From UMGS1279 sp045630265 (GTDB taxonomy: Bacteria; Bacillota; Clostridia; Oscillospirales; Acutalibacteraceae): DNA of 39,107 bases. Made by a program: the position numbers and the translations under genes. Below are positions 16,844-25,778 of the stretch, one piece after another (within the stretch, counting starts at the first letter, position 1; every line of letters begins with the position of its first letter). Location of the stretch: contig JAZQSV010000044.1 in assembly GCA_045630265.1 (NCBI GenBank), positions 1 through 39,107 on the forward strand, written 5' to 3'. Under the pieces are notes generated by a model. The model saw only the letters and a program-made list of their open reading frames with translations. It made no database searches and was not told where the DNA came from.

Positions 16844-17653
16844 TTATACAAGCGGGAAATAGCTTATAAACAAATAAAAAATTGGGGCAATCATTAAATT
16901 GCTATCAAACCTGTCCATTATTCCACCGTGGCCGGGGATAAGCTTACCATAGTCCTTAATGCCGCACTGACGTTTTATAAGCGATGCTGCTAAATCTCCC
17001 AAAACGCCCACTGCGACAAAAAGCGGTGTAATGCAAACATTAAGCAGTATATTACTTTCTATGAAAAGCACGTTTTTATAAAAAATGCTTACAAGCAATA
17101 CCGCCAATGCGGAAAAAACCATACCACCGAAAAAGCCTTCCCAAGTTTTCTTGGGGCTTATAACGGGTGCCATTTTATGTTTACCAATTAGCACTCCCGT
17201 AAAGTACGCTCCCGTATCGGCCACCGCAGAAAAACAAAGCAAAAGCACTACGTAAAAAAGTTTAGGAAAACGTGCAATTACCGAAAAGGTTGCAAAACCG
17301 TAGGATGCCATAATAGGTAATAGTATAGCGGCAAATAGCCCCTCAAGTTTTATCCTACTATGCAATTTCAAATAAAACAAAAATACACAAACTGCATAAA
17401 CCGTATAAATAAGTGAAAGTTCTACCTTTAAAATCTCAATAATTGCAAAGGGTGCCAAAATAGCAGGAAGCATTGCAAAAAATACCAGTCCCTTTTGCTT
17501 TACAAGGCCGGTTGCGAAAAGCAGTTCAAATACTGCTACTGCTCCTAAAGCGGCAAATACAAAGGGTAAAATTATAGGAAATTTAAGTGATGCGCCTAAA
17601 ACTAAAGCCGCAACAACCACAAGGCCTGCTCCCGCAATTATTCTTGTTTTCAT
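16844..17653 (-). CDS. cdsA: Phosphatidate cytidylyltransferase
   Basis: Makes CDP-diacylglycerol from phosphatidate and CTP, the branch point for all phospholipids, in the cytoplasmic membrane. The 269-residue protein is almost wholly hydrophobic with about eight transmembrane segments. The family signature is visible in two parts: SPKKTWEGFFGGMVFSA around residues 175-190 and the C-terminal KRQCGIKDYGKLIPGHGGIM followed by DRFDS. The start ATG follows GGTGAAGG. It lies between uppS and dxr as in most Firmicutes, with gaps of 35 and 13 bases, and is surely cotranscribed with them. Confidence 0.95.
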   Translation of the reverse strand: MKTRIIAGAGLVVVAALVLGASLKFPIILPFVFAALGAVAVFELLFATGLVKQKGLVFFAMLPAILAPFAIIEILKVELSLIYTVYAVCVFLFYLKLHSRIKLEGLFAAILLPIMASYGFATFSVIARFPKLFYVVLLLCFSAVADTGAYFTGVLIGKHKMAPVISPKKTWEGFFGGMVFSALAVLLVSIFYKNVLFIESNILLNVCITPLFVAVGVLGDLAASLIKRQCGIKDYGKLIPGHGGIMDRFDSNLMIAPIFYLFISYFPLV

Positions 17654-17688
17654 ACCTTCACCACCAAAATAAAGATCAATACCTTTGT

Positions 17689-18420
17689 TTACACTCCACC
17701 AAAACGGCGGTTTCTTTTACAAAAATCATCAATGGCCTCTTCCAAAAGCTTAGGCCTAAAATCGGGCCACAAAATGTCTGAAAACCAAAACTCAGCATAG
17801 GCGCCTTGCCAAATAAGATAATTGGAAAGACGGAATTCGCCGCTTGGTCTTATAATTAAATCGGGATCGGGTTGCCCCTTTGTGTACAGATAGTTAGAAA
17901 TTAGTTCTTCATTTATATCATCTACAGTTATATTGCCACCTTTAACATCTGCACATATATTTTTAACGGCCGAAACAATTTCATCCCTACCGCCGTAATT
18001 CATAGCAATATTAAGTGTCATACCGGTAGCAGCGGCCGAATCACGCTCAACGTCATAAATCATTTGTTTTATATCGTCAGGCAAAACCTCTACATTACCG
18101 ATAAACTTAAGGCGGATATTTTCATCCTTAAAGTTATGTGTGTCCTTAAGGTAGCTTCTTAAAATATCAAGAATGTTGTCAACTTCCTCTTTAGGCCTTT
18201 TCCAATTTTCGGTAGAAAAAGCATAAACCGTTAAATGTTTAACGCCTATTTTATTAGCATAAAGAGAAATTTCCTTGAAGGTTTTAGAACCGGCTACGTG
18301 CCCCGCCGTTCTGGGGAGTGAACGTTTTTTAGCCCAACGTCCGTTACCGTCCATAATTATTGCAATATGGTCGGGCAGTACGCGTTTAATATTTTCCTGT
18401 TTTTTTCTTTTAAAAAACAC
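17689..18420 (-). CDS. uppS: Isoprenyl transferase (undecaprenyl diphosphate synthase)
   Basis: Condenses isopentenyl units onto farnesyl diphosphate in cis, giving the C55 lipid carrier for peptidoglycan and other wall polymers. The 243-residue protein has the active-site HIAIIMDGNGRWAKKR (Asp24), the RTAGHVAG stretch, FSTENWKRP, and the C-terminal substrate-binding LIIRPSGEFRLSNYLIWQ and YAEFWFSDILWPDF. The start is a GTG at 18418-18420 behind AAAGGTG. A strong hairpin lies in the gap to frr just before this ribosome site. Linking it with dxr and ispG in one operon ties isoprenoid supply to wall carrier synthesis. Confidence 0.96.
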   Translation of the reverse strand: MFFKRKKQENIKRVLPDHIAIIMDGNGRWAKKRSLPRTAGHVAGSKTFKEISLYANKIGVKHLTVYAFSTENWKRPKEEVDNILDILRSYLKDTHNFKDENIRLKFIGNVEVLPDDIKQMIYDVERDSAAATGMTLNIAMNYGGRDEIVSAVKNICADVKGGNITVDDINEELISNYLYTKGQPDPDLIIRPSGEFRLSNYLIWQGAYAEFWFSDILWPDFRPKLLEEAIDDFCKRNRRFGGV

Positions 18421-18440
18421 TGTATCACACCTTTTTAAAA

Positions 18441-18463
18441 GCCCATCGGGGATACCGATGGGC
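18441..18463 (-). terminator. Intercistronic hairpin between frr and uppS
   Basis: Arms 18441-18449 and 18455-18463 form a perfect 9-base-pair GC-rich stem with a 5-base loop. On the minus strand it is followed by TTTTAAAAAGG, the last bases being the uppS ribosome site. The weak U tract suggests partial termination or an RNA-stability role within the operon. Confidence 0.6.
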
Positions 18464-18478
18464 AGGTTTTAAAATTTA

Positions 18479-19033
18479 CTAAATCTCCAAAATTTCCTTT
18501 TCCTTTAGTGTTGCAAGGTCGTCTGCTTCCTTGCAGTACTTGTCGGTAAGGTTTTGGATTTTCTTTTCACCGTTACCTTGGTCGTCCTCGGTAATTTCGC
18601 CGTTTTTCTTAAGCGCCTTAATCTTTTCAATGGCATCGCGGCGAATAGAACGGATAGCAACCTTACAGTCCTCACACATTTTCTTAATGTCCTTTACAAG
18701 GTCGCGACGACGCTCCTCTGTAAGGGGCGGGAAAAGAAGACGAATTACCTTACCGTCGTTTTGAGGATTTATTCCAATATCGGAAGTAAGTATTGCCTTT
18801 TCAATATCCCTTAAGGTAGATAAATCCCAGGGCTGAATTTGTAATATACGACCCTCTGGCACCGAAACAGCAGCCATTTGTTGAATTGGTGTAGGTGTGC
18901 CGTAATAGTCAACCGTAATTTTATCCAAAACCGCAGCATTTGCACGACCTGCGCGAACTGCCTTAAACTCGCGGTCCAATGAGTCAAGCGACTTATTCAT
19001 TTTCTCTTCTGCTTTAGAAATAACACTGTTCAT
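18479..19033 (-). CDS. frr: Ribosome recycling factor
   Basis: Splits post-termination ribosomes together with EF-G. The 184-residue length and sequence match the family throughout: VISKAEEKMNKSLDSLDREF at the start, the conserved VRAGRANAAVLDKITVDYYG, then YGTPTPIQQMAAVSVPEGR, ILQIQPWD, SDIGINPQNDGKVIRLLFPP and the acidic coiled-coil C-terminus. The ATG start follows AGGAG. It lies 44 bases after pyrH, in the order found in nearly all bacteria. Confidence 0.97.
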   Translation of the reverse strand: MNSVISKAEEKMNKSLDSLDREFKAVRAGRANAAVLDKITVDYYGTPTPIQQMAAVSVPEGRILQIQPWDLSTLRDIEKAILTSDIGINPQNDGKVIRLLFPPLTEERRRDLVKDIKKMCEDCKVAIRSIRRDAIEKIKALKKNGEITEDDQGNGEKKIQNLTDKYCKEADDLATLKEKEILEI

Positions 19034-19077
19034 AATTTTTCTCCTAACTGTTAGCGTGCTTTTATAAAAACACCGAT

Positions 19078-19782
19078 TTATTCAACTATTGTTCCGCTGG
19101 TTTCACCGCTTGCGGCACGGGTTATGTTATCGGGGTCGTCAAGGTTGAATACCAAAAGCTTAATGCCGTTATCCATACAAAGTGAAGCGGCTGTACTATC
19201 CATAACGTGAAGCCCCTGACTAAGTACGTCCATAAAGGAAAGCTTATCATATTTTTTAGCATCGGGATTGGTTTTGGGGTCAGAGTCATAAACGCCGTCA
19301 ACGTTGGTTGCTTTAAAGATAATATCGGCATCAATTTCGGCGGCGCGAAGAGCGGCGCCTGTATCGGTTGAAAAGAAGGGGTTACCCGTACCGCAACCGA
19401 AAATAACAATTCTACCCTTTTCCATATGGCGAACTGCCTTGTTGCGAATATAGGGCTCGGCGATTTTAATCATCTCAATACCTGTCTGCACCCTAACGTT
19501 TGTGCCAAGCTGCTCAAGTCCGTCGGCCAGTGCCAAGGAATTGATAACTGTAGCAAGCATACCCATATGGTCAGCACGGGTACGGTCCATTTTTCCGCTT
19601 GAACGACCACGCCAGAAATTGCCGCCGCCTACAACAATGGCAACCTGAACGCCCAAATCATAGGTGTCCTTAATGCTTTTGCAGACCTGCTCGACCTTAT
19701 CAAAATCAAGGCCGAAACCCTTTTCTCCTGCCAAGGCCTCACCGCTGAGTTTGATTAAAATCCTTTTATATGCCGGTTTCAT
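19078..19782 (-). CDS. pyrH: UMP kinase
   Basis: Phosphorylates UMP to UDP; in bacteria it is a hexameric amino-acid-kinase-fold enzyme regulated by GTP and UTP. The 234-residue protein shows RILIKLSGEALAG with the phosphate-binding lysine, the glycine loop VVGGGNFWRGR, DRTRADHMGMLATVINSLAL, GTGNPFFSTDTGAALRA, and the late ATNVDGVYDSDPK. It is the first gene of the long operon and has its own promoter 50 bases upstream. The usual rpsB-tsf pair is not upstream; a convergently irrelevant PBP gene with a terminator is there instead. Start ATG overlaps only a weak purine stretch (GGGGTAG). Confidence 0.96.
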   Translation of the reverse strand: MKPAYKRILIKLSGEALAGEKGFGLDFDKVEQVCKSIKDTYDLGVQVAIVVGGGNFWRGRSSGKMDRTRADHMGMLATVINSLALADGLEQLGTNVRVQTGIEMIKIAEPYIRNKAVRHMEKGRIVIFGCGTGNPFFSTDTGAALRAAEIDADIIFKATNVDGVYDSDPKTNPDAKKYDKLSFMDVLSQGLHVMDSTAASLCMDNGIKLLVFNLDDPDNITRAASGETSGTIVE

Positions 19783-19833
19783 AAAACTACCCCAATCTAT
19801 TAAATATAATATATAACATATAAAGCTAAATAT

Positions 19834-19862
19834 ATTTTACAATAAAGCCCATACAATGTCAA
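19834..19862 (-). promoter_or_regulatory. Promoter of the pyrH-frr-uppS-cdsA-dxr-rseP-ispG-polC operon
   Basis: On the minus strand a perfect TTGACA (19857-19862) and TAAAAT (19834-19839) are 17 bases apart. The leader to pyrH is about 45 AT-rich bases with no evident structure. Confidence 0.8.
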
Positions 19863-19906
19863 CTTTATATTTATGAAAATTAAAAGCTTTTCAATCTCTT
19901 TTCGCG

Positions 19907-19957
19907 CAAAAAAACAACCCGCAAAAGGCGAAGCCACATACCTTTCCTTCTGCGGGT
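19907..19957 (-). terminator. Intrinsic terminator after the PBP gene
   Basis: On the minus strand ACCCGCA (with further pairing of AAGG to CCTT) closes on TGCGGGT, followed by TGTTTTTTTG. It lies just after the PBP stop codon and insulates the pyrH promoter. Confidence 0.85.
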
Positions 19958-19989
19958 GAAAAAACTATATTTTAAAATTTTGTTTTACT

Positions 19990-22446
19990 CTACTGAGCGG
20001 TTGCGGTCCCGCCCTGTGCAGTGTCGGCTACATCGGGTTGGGGTGTAACAGGTGCCTCTCCCTCCGAAGTTTGGCCTTCCGTAGCTTCGCCCTCGGCGGG
20101 CTCGGGTAAAATTTCCGGCAAGGGCTCTCCCCTATGGCTTGTGCAGGACTGCAGCTTACTCTTTTTATACCAGCCAATGCCCTTATTTTCACACTTTTCG
20201 GTTGCAATGAGACCGGTTTCAGCGCAGTAATAACGTTTTGTTACGTATGCGCTTTCTTCAAACTCCTTATACTCAAGGTCCTTATGAATTTCCTTCATAA
20301 CCTTGCCCCAGAGCATTGTAGCGGAATTTGATTTTGAAACTGTTTCCGGTTGGTCGTATCCGTACCAGCAAGAAGCAACGTAGTAAGGTGTGCCGCCTGC
20401 AAACCAACAGTTTTGGTCTTCGTTAGTGGTACCCGTTTTAGCATATACCGGCATATTTCCCATATAAGAACGGGCGGCGCGACCGGTACCCTGTGAGCCG
20501 TCAACAACGTTTCTGAGAATGTGGTTCATAATAACCGCCGTATCCTCTGCCATTGCTATTTTTGCCTTTTTCTCACCCTTTAGAATAACGTTACCCTTTT
20601 GGTCGGTAACCTTGGTATAGAAGGTTGGCTCATAATACTTACCCTTATTGCCAAAAGTGGCGTAAGCGGCGCAGGACTCTGTTGTTGTGATACCGTGATA
20701 ACAGCTTCCAAGAGCCAGTGCCGAATAGGTAAGGTCAGCGTTTGAATTTTTGGTAAGGGTAGAAATACCCATATCGTTAACCAGATGGTCAAATACGTTT
20801 TCCATGCCAAGCTTTTCAACGAGCTGAGCCGGAACGGTGTTTATTGACCTTTCAAGCGCATAGGCAACGCAAACCTTACCGCCGTAGTAACCATACCAGT
20901 TGGGCGGCCACTTTTTGCCGTCGTGCAAGGTAATGGGTTGGTCGTCAAACATTGAAGAATAGGTAATAAGATTATTGTCAAGTGCCAATGAATAGCTGGC
21001 TATTGGCTTCATTGTAGAACCGGGAGAACGGGGTGAAGAGGTTGCACGGTTAAGCTCACGGTTGGCGGTTTTTTCACCCGCGCCGCCCACAATACCAACT
21101 ACGTGGCCTGTGTAATCCATAACCGTTATTGCAGACTGACCCTTTTGTCCCGTTTTGCTTGTGGTAAAGTTGGCGGGGTCTTTATAAATTGCCTCTATTT
21201 TTGCCTGAATTTCGGGGTCCATTGTGCAGTAAATTTTATAACCGCCGTTATAGAAATTCTTTTCTGCATATCCCTCGTCAAGGCCGTAATGCTCCACCAT
21301 ATCGTGAACAACATCATCAATCAGAGCATCTACAAAATAGTTATTTATTTCAATTTTCTTAATGCTTTCGTTACTTGCAACAATAGTAACCTCTTCCGCC
21401 AAGGCCGCCTCGTACTCTTCCTTTGTAATGTTGGTAGATTTTCTCATCTCCCACATCTTTTTAAGCACAAGTTTACGCCTTTCGGCATTCTTTTCGGGGT
21501 ATTTGTCGGGGCGGTAGCGCTCTGGCTCCTTAACTATGGAAGCAAGCGCGGCACACTCAGCCAAAGAAAGCTCGTGCGCACTCTTACCAAAATAGTAGTT
21601 GGAAGCAACCTCAACGCCACCAATACCGTTAGCAAAAGATATTGTATTTAAATAACACTCTAAAATAGTATCCTTATCTACCGTCGATTCAATATTCCTT
21701 GCGCGCATTATTTCCCTGACCTTACGCATTGCGTTTTGGTCTTTATCTTGGGTCAGGTTTTTAACAAGCTGCTGAGTTATGGTAGAGCCACCTTGATTAG
21801 AGGACCAGAAATGCAAAAACATATTTGCAAAAGCACCTATAGTACGCTTCCAGTCAACACCACCATGGGTGTAAAAACGTTCGTCCTCTATGCAAACAAA
21901 AGCCATTGCAAGGTTATAAGGAATGCCCTCATACCCCTCTTCCTTAGCTTCTGCCTTTGCCTTATCAAAGGGTACCCAAATACGGTTTTCGCCTCCGTGA
22001 AGACGCTGATATTCCACATACTCCCCTGTAGCTTTATCCTCAACATAGATAGTAGTAGTTGAATTGAGTTTTAAATCATAAAGGTTTTCTTTAATTTGGT
22101 AATCGTCACCCGAGGACAAAACTACCACTGCAAAGCCGCCCACCACAAGGCACATTGTAATAACAAAAACAAGACAAACAGAAAGAGCCGCTCTTAGAAT
22201 AAATTTTTTCTTATTGTTTACTCCCTTTAGGGTAACAACATCTTTTACATCTTTAAAGCTTCTAATATCTTTAATTCGTTTTTTCTTCGGTTTATTTTCT
22301 GCTTTTGGCCTTTGGTCTTCTGAAATAAAGCTGTTTAAATCAAGCTGGTTTTCAGAGGTACTGTATAAATCCTCTGAATCGCCGCCGTTTGAAAAAGAAC
22401 TTATTTCATCGTCATCGAAAAACGGACTTTTATACTCGTCACTCAT
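19990..22446 (-). CDS. Class A penicillin-binding protein (PBP1A type)
   Basis: Bifunctional peptidoglycan synthase at the outer face of the membrane. The 818-residue protein has an unusually long acidic/basic cytosolic tail (1-80), one membrane segment (about 84-112), a GT51 glycosyltransferase domain with catalytic Glu187 in IEDERFYTHGGVDW and QGGSTITQQLVKN (218-230), then a transpeptidase domain with S477-T-M-K480 (SPGSTMKP), S534-I-N536 and K670-T-G672. The last 40 residues are rich in Pro, Glu, Thr and Gln, like other extracellular PBP tails. The ATG start follows AAAGGAG. It is transcribed alone, from an extended -10 promoter, and ends at a strong terminator. Confidence 0.95.
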   Translation of the reverse strand: MSDEYKSPFFDDDEISSFSNGGDSEDLYSTSENQLDLNSFISEDQRPKAENKPKKKRIKDIRSFKDVKDVVTLKGVNNKKKFILRAALSVCLVFVITMCLVVGGFAVVVLSSGDDYQIKENLYDLKLNSTTTIYVEDKATGEYVEYQRLHGGENRIWVPFDKAKAEAKEEGYEGIPYNLAMAFVCIEDERFYTHGGVDWKRTIGAFANMFLHFWSSNQGGSTITQQLVKNLTQDKDQNAMRKVREIMRARNIESTVDKDTILECYLNTISFANGIGGVEVASNYYFGKSAHELSLAECAALASIVKEPERYRPDKYPEKNAERRKLVLKKMWEMRKSTNITKEEYEAALAEEVTIVASNESIKKIEINNYFVDALIDDVVHDMVEHYGLDEGYAEKNFYNGGYKIYCTMDPEIQAKIEAIYKDPANFTTSKTGQKGQSAITVMDYTGHVVGIVGGAGEKTANRELNRATSSPRSPGSTMKPIASYSLALDNNLITYSSMFDDQPITLHDGKKWPPNWYGYYGGKVCVAYALERSINTVPAQLVEKLGMENVFDHLVNDMGISTLTKNSNADLTYSALALGSCYHGITTTESCAAYATFGNKGKYYEPTFYTKVTDQKGNVILKGEKKAKIAMAEDTAVIMNHILRNVVDGSQGTGRAARSYMGNMPVYAKTGTTNEDQNCWFAGGTPYYVASCWYGYDQPETVSKSNSATMLWGKVMKEIHKDLEYKEFEESAYVTKRYYCAETGLIATEKCENKGIGWYKKSKLQSCTSHRGEPLPEILPEPAEGEATEGQTSEGEAPVTPQPDVADTAQGGTATAQ

Positions 22447-22522
22447 ATAACTACTCCTTTCTCACAGATTTTTAAAGCAAATATAAAGCTTTTAAGGGTA
22501 TAATATTACACCCTGCCGAGGT

Positions 22523-22577
22523 ATTATAACATAGAAATTAAAAGAATGCGAGTTACAATTTTTTAACCAAATGTAAC
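22523..22577 (-). promoter_or_regulatory. Extended -10 promoter of the PBP gene with upstream TGTAAC motifs
   Basis: On the minus strand TGTTATAAT (22523-22531) is an extended -10 without a good -35. Upstream at 22552-22557 and 22572-22577 lie GTTACA and TGTAAC in inverted orientation, 14 bases apart, close to where an activator would bind. The same half-sites occur near two other envelope genes in this window. Confidence 0.55.
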
Positions 22578-22636
22578 CACTTTTTAATATTTTCTAAAAT
22601 TTTAGGGCAAAATATCAACCGAAAGGTTGTGTTTTT

Positions 22637-22951
22637 TTGCCAAAACTCAAAAAAAGACTTATTATTTTAGCCTCTGTCTTAATACTTTGTACCGCTCTTG
22701 TAATATTTTCCTTGACTGCCCTTGCAAAGCAGGGAGTGTCTACCGAAACTAAAACAACCGAAAACTCCGGTTACGTTTTAAAAGATTATTTGGGAAGACC
22801 CGCCATATTCCAAAAGGATAATGAAAAACCCATGCTTATTCTGGATGTATATACAAGCGAGCTGCCGCCCAAAGACCAAAAACGGCTTTTAGAGGGCATT
22901 GAAGCAAAAAGTTTTGAGCAAATTCTCTCCCTGGCCGAAAACTACGAATAG
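22637..22951 (+). CDS. Small membrane-anchored protein, BofC C-terminal domain-like
   Basis: A 104-residue protein with a basic N-terminus, one hydrophobic segment at about 7-30 (signal anchor or signal peptide) and a short extracytoplasmic domain: YVLKDYLGRPAIFQKDNEKP, then DVYTSELPPKDQKRLLEGIE and EQILSLAENYE. The pattern of a short beta hairpin followed by SLP/ELP-xxDxxxLxxGI and a final helix resembles the BofC C-terminal domain, which in Bacillus dampens the forespore SpoIVB/SigK pathway; the homology is a recognition by eye and the function is not established. Its start is a TTG at 22637 after GAAAGG. It is divergent from the PBP gene and its stop abuts the stop of the ABC transporter gene with no gap. 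Confidence 0.65.
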   Translation: MPKLKKRLIILASVLILCTALVIFSLTALAKQGVSTETKTTENSGYVLKDYLGRPAIFQKDNEKPMLILDVYTSELPPKDQKRLLEGIEAKSFEQILSLAENYE

Positions 22952-25669
22952 CTATTCTGTTCTCAGTGCTGTTACGGGGTCTTTTTTGGCCGCCTTTTTG
23001 GAGGGAATAAGACCGCCTACAAGCGTTAAAACAACGCTGAGTAAAACCAATATCACGGCCGCAACAGGAGGTATTTGAGCGCTTATATTGGTTACGCCTG
23101 TAAGATGGTGTATAAGAATGTTTGCGGGGATAATCACTAGTTCAGATATTGCAATGCCAAGTGCACCCGCACACAACCCTATTATAAAGGTTTCGGCATT
23201 AAATACCTGCGAGATATTGCGTTTTGAAGCGCCTATTGCTCTGAGGATTCCTATTTCCTTTGTGCGCTCTAGAACCGAAATGTAGGTTATAATTCCAATC
23301 ATGATAGATGAAACTATCAAAGATACCGCAACAAAAGCAATCAGCACGTAGGAAATAACGTTTATAATGGTGGTAATAGAGGACATTAAAATTCCAACAA
23401 AATCGGTATAGCTTATTTTATCCTTTTCGCTGGCGTCAAGATTATATCTTTCTATACACTCCGAAACCTTATCCTTATTTTCAAAACTGTCGGTATATAT
23501 ACTTATTGAGTTAGGAACGTCCATATTAACCACACCAAAGGTGGTCATATTTTCGTCAAAGGTGCCGCTTGAAATATAGGTGTCGTAAATGCCAAGCAAA
23601 ACACTGTCCTCAGGGTTTTGAAGGTAAGCGTCAAGAGCCGCCGCAAGCTGAGTTTCACTCATAAAGGCCGACTGGGCAGCCATTTGCGGATTTGTGGCCG
23701 ACATAGCGGTTATAAAGTTTTTACACATGGCCGCCTTTTCGCTAACGCCTAGATTTTTTAGATATTCTTTAGCATCCTTAATCTTTGCTTTATCGTCTTC
23801 GGGAGCAAACTGCAGGTTGTTCAATACGTTAATCTTAGGACTTGCTATTTGCGCCTTTACAATTTCGCTACTATTGGTTTTTTCAATAACGTAATCGGTA
23901 AGCTCCTTAGTGTAGCAAAGAGCGCTTGTAATAACTGCTGCCTTAGCATCCTTAATTGGCTTTATGATACCAACGATTTCTAGTCTGACAGCATCCTTCA
24001 AAAGCTCTTCCATTTTTTTAGTATCATCACTAAAACTTTTAAAGGTACCGTTTTTATTTTTTTCATAGGTATAAACGTTGGGAACTAAGTAAAATTCTTT
24101 ATCGCAAATCTCACTATACTTAAAGTCGTATGCCTTTGGTTCTACCTTTTCCCCCTTTTCAATCTTTTCAAGCATTTCCCTATATTCTTTTGCGGGTAAA
24201 ACTCCAAGCTGGTAAAGGGTTGAGGAGGGTATTTCATTATATTTATCTAAAACTAAAACAACCTCATTAAACTTTTCTGGCCAGTTGCCATGAAGCATTT
24301 CGTAACTTTCCTTAACGGCGGGGCTTATACCCTTTCCATCCTTCATTGGAAGCAGCTCGGTAAAGTTCGAAAGCATACTGCTTCTCATTTGCTCCATACC
24401 TGCCATAGAAAAGGCACCGCCGCTTTCCTTTCTGCCCGCCAAGGTACTGCCATCGGTATTCACGAGTTCCCCGTCAGGGTCATGAGTATAAATACCAAAC
24501 TTTGTAGCATAGGAATAAACTATTCCGTTTTCGCCGATATATTCGTGAATTTCACTTTCCTTATTATCCAAATACTTTTTAAATTCGGTTAGATTATTTT
24601 CTGTAATGCTTGTGGTAAGGGAGGATGCCATTTCAAAATCTACAGTATTGGCATAAACCCTGTCCAAATCGTGCTCCACTACCCTATCCATCGTTTTTTG
24701 GCTACCAAGCTCCATAACAGAGGTAAGGTCAATAGTCTGCGCCTCAATGGCTATGGGGTAAGAGGTCATTGTACTTTTTTGAATGTCCTCAATATAGGCG
24801 TTAACACCGGTAGAAAGCGCCAAAATAAGGGCAATACCAATAATACCTATAGACCCCGCAAAGGAGGTAAGCACGGTTCTTCCAAACTTGGTTTTTAAAT
24901 TATTAAAGCTAAGAGAAAGCGCAGTGAAAACCGACATTGATGACTTGCCCATATTCTTGTGAACGGGCTTTTCGGTTTTCTCCTCATCAACCTCAAAGGG
25001 ATTTGTGTCATCTATAATTTCGCCGTCGCGAAGCTTTACTATTCTATTGGCATAATTTTCGGCAAGCTCGGGGTTATGGGTAACCATAACAACAAGTCTA
25101 TCCTTAGCTACCTCTTTAAGCAGTTCCATAACCTGCAAGCTTGTTTCGGTATCAAGTGCTCCTGTGGGCTCATCAGCCAAAAGAATACTTGGATTATTGA
25201 CCAAAGCGCGCGCAATAGCCACCCTTTGCATTTGGCCACCCGACATTTGGTTAGGTCTTTTATGGCACTGGTCTAAAAGACCTACCTTGTCAAGCGCCTC
25301 CTTAGCCCTTTGCTTTCTTTCCTTTCGGCTAATGCCAGAAATAGTAAGAGCTAGTTCAACGTTAGCAAGAATGGACTGATGTGGAATTAAGTTGTAGCTT
25401 TGGAAAACAAATCCAATGGTATGATTTCGGTAAGAATCCCAATCTCTATCCTTATATTTTTTTGTGGAAATTCCATTTATAATAAGGTCGCCGTCATCAT
25501 ATCTGTCAAGTCCGCCGATAATGTTAAGTAGCGTAGTTTTTCCCGAACCGCTTGGACCCAAAACCGCCACGAATTCATTATCCCTTAAGTTTAAACTAAC
25601 CTTATTGAGAGCAATTTGCTCTAAATCGCCCGTAACATACTTTTTGTAAATACCATTTATTTGTAGCAC
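22952..25669 (-). CDS. MacB-like ABC transporter, ATPase-permease fusion
   Basis: Single-polypeptide exporter/mechanotransmitter of the MacB/FtsX class, 905 residues. Residues 1-225 are the ATPase: Walker A GPSGSGKTT (38-46), Q loop FVFQSYN, signature MSGGQMQRV (142-150), Walker B ILLADEPTGALD (162-173) and the H loop VTHNPE. A membrane segment at about 268-290 is followed by a large extracellular region (about 290-775) and three C-terminal membrane segments with the FtsX-type motif ERTKEIGILRAIGASKRNI. Such proteins export peptides or lipids, or transmit force to wall hydrolases; the substrate is unknown. The start ATG follows AAGGAG. It lies 109 bases after the binding-protein gene on the same strand. 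No periplasmic adaptor is nearby. Confidence 0.92.
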   Translation of the reverse strand: MLQINGIYKKYVTGDLEQIALNKVSLNLRDNEFVAVLGPSGSGKTTLLNIIGGLDRYDDGDLIINGISTKKYKDRDWDSYRNHTIGFVFQSYNLIPHQSILANVELALTISGISRKERKQRAKEALDKVGLLDQCHKRPNQMSGGQMQRVAIARALVNNPSILLADEPTGALDTETSLQVMELLKEVAKDRLVVMVTHNPELAENYANRIVKLRDGEIIDDTNPFEVDEEKTEKPVHKNMGKSSMSVFTALSLSFNNLKTKFGRTVLTSFAGSIGIIGIALILALSTGVNAYIEDIQKSTMTSYPIAIEAQTIDLTSVMELGSQKTMDRVVEHDLDRVYANTVDFEMASSLTTSITENNLTEFKKYLDNKESEIHEYIGENGIVYSYATKFGIYTHDPDGELVNTDGSTLAGRKESGGAFSMAGMEQMRSSMLSNFTELLPMKDGKGISPAVKESYEMLHGNWPEKFNEVVLVLDKYNEIPSSTLYQLGVLPAKEYREMLEKIEKGEKVEPKAYDFKYSEICDKEFYLVPNVYTYEKNKNGTFKSFSDDTKKMEELLKDAVRLEIVGIIKPIKDAKAAVITSALCYTKELTDYVIEKTNSSEIVKAQIASPKINVLNNLQFAPEDDKAKIKDAKEYLKNLGVSEKAAMCKNFITAMSATNPQMAAQSAFMSETQLAAALDAYLQNPEDSVLLGIYDTYISSGTFDENMTTFGVVNMDVPNSISIYTDSFENKDKVSECIERYNLDASEKDKISYTDFVGILMSSITTIINVISYVLIAFVAVSLIVSSIMIGIITYISVLERTKEIGILRAIGASKRNISQVFNAETFIIGLCAGALGIAISELVIIPANILIHHLTGVTNISAQIPPVAAVILVLLSVVLTLVGGLIPSKKAAKKDPVTALRTE

Positions 25670-25721
25670 ATTACACTCTCCTTCTTAGTGAGGTCAAAGA
25701 GAAAAAATTTTCTATAATATA

Positions 25722-25743
25722 TTATTACAAAAATTTGTAATAA
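25722..25743. promoter_or_regulatory. Perfect inverted repeat upstream of the ABC transporter gene
   Basis: Ten-base arms TTATTACAAA and TTTGTAATAA flank a two-base centre. It lies about 55 bases before the transporter start. No convincing -35/-10 pair could be fixed beside it. It may be an operator or, as RNA, a weak AT-rich hairpin between the two genes. Its half-site is shared with the M23 peptidase promoter. Confidence 0.5.
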
Positions 25744-25778
25744 AAACTGTCATATTTTGTAAACTCATTGTGAATTTT

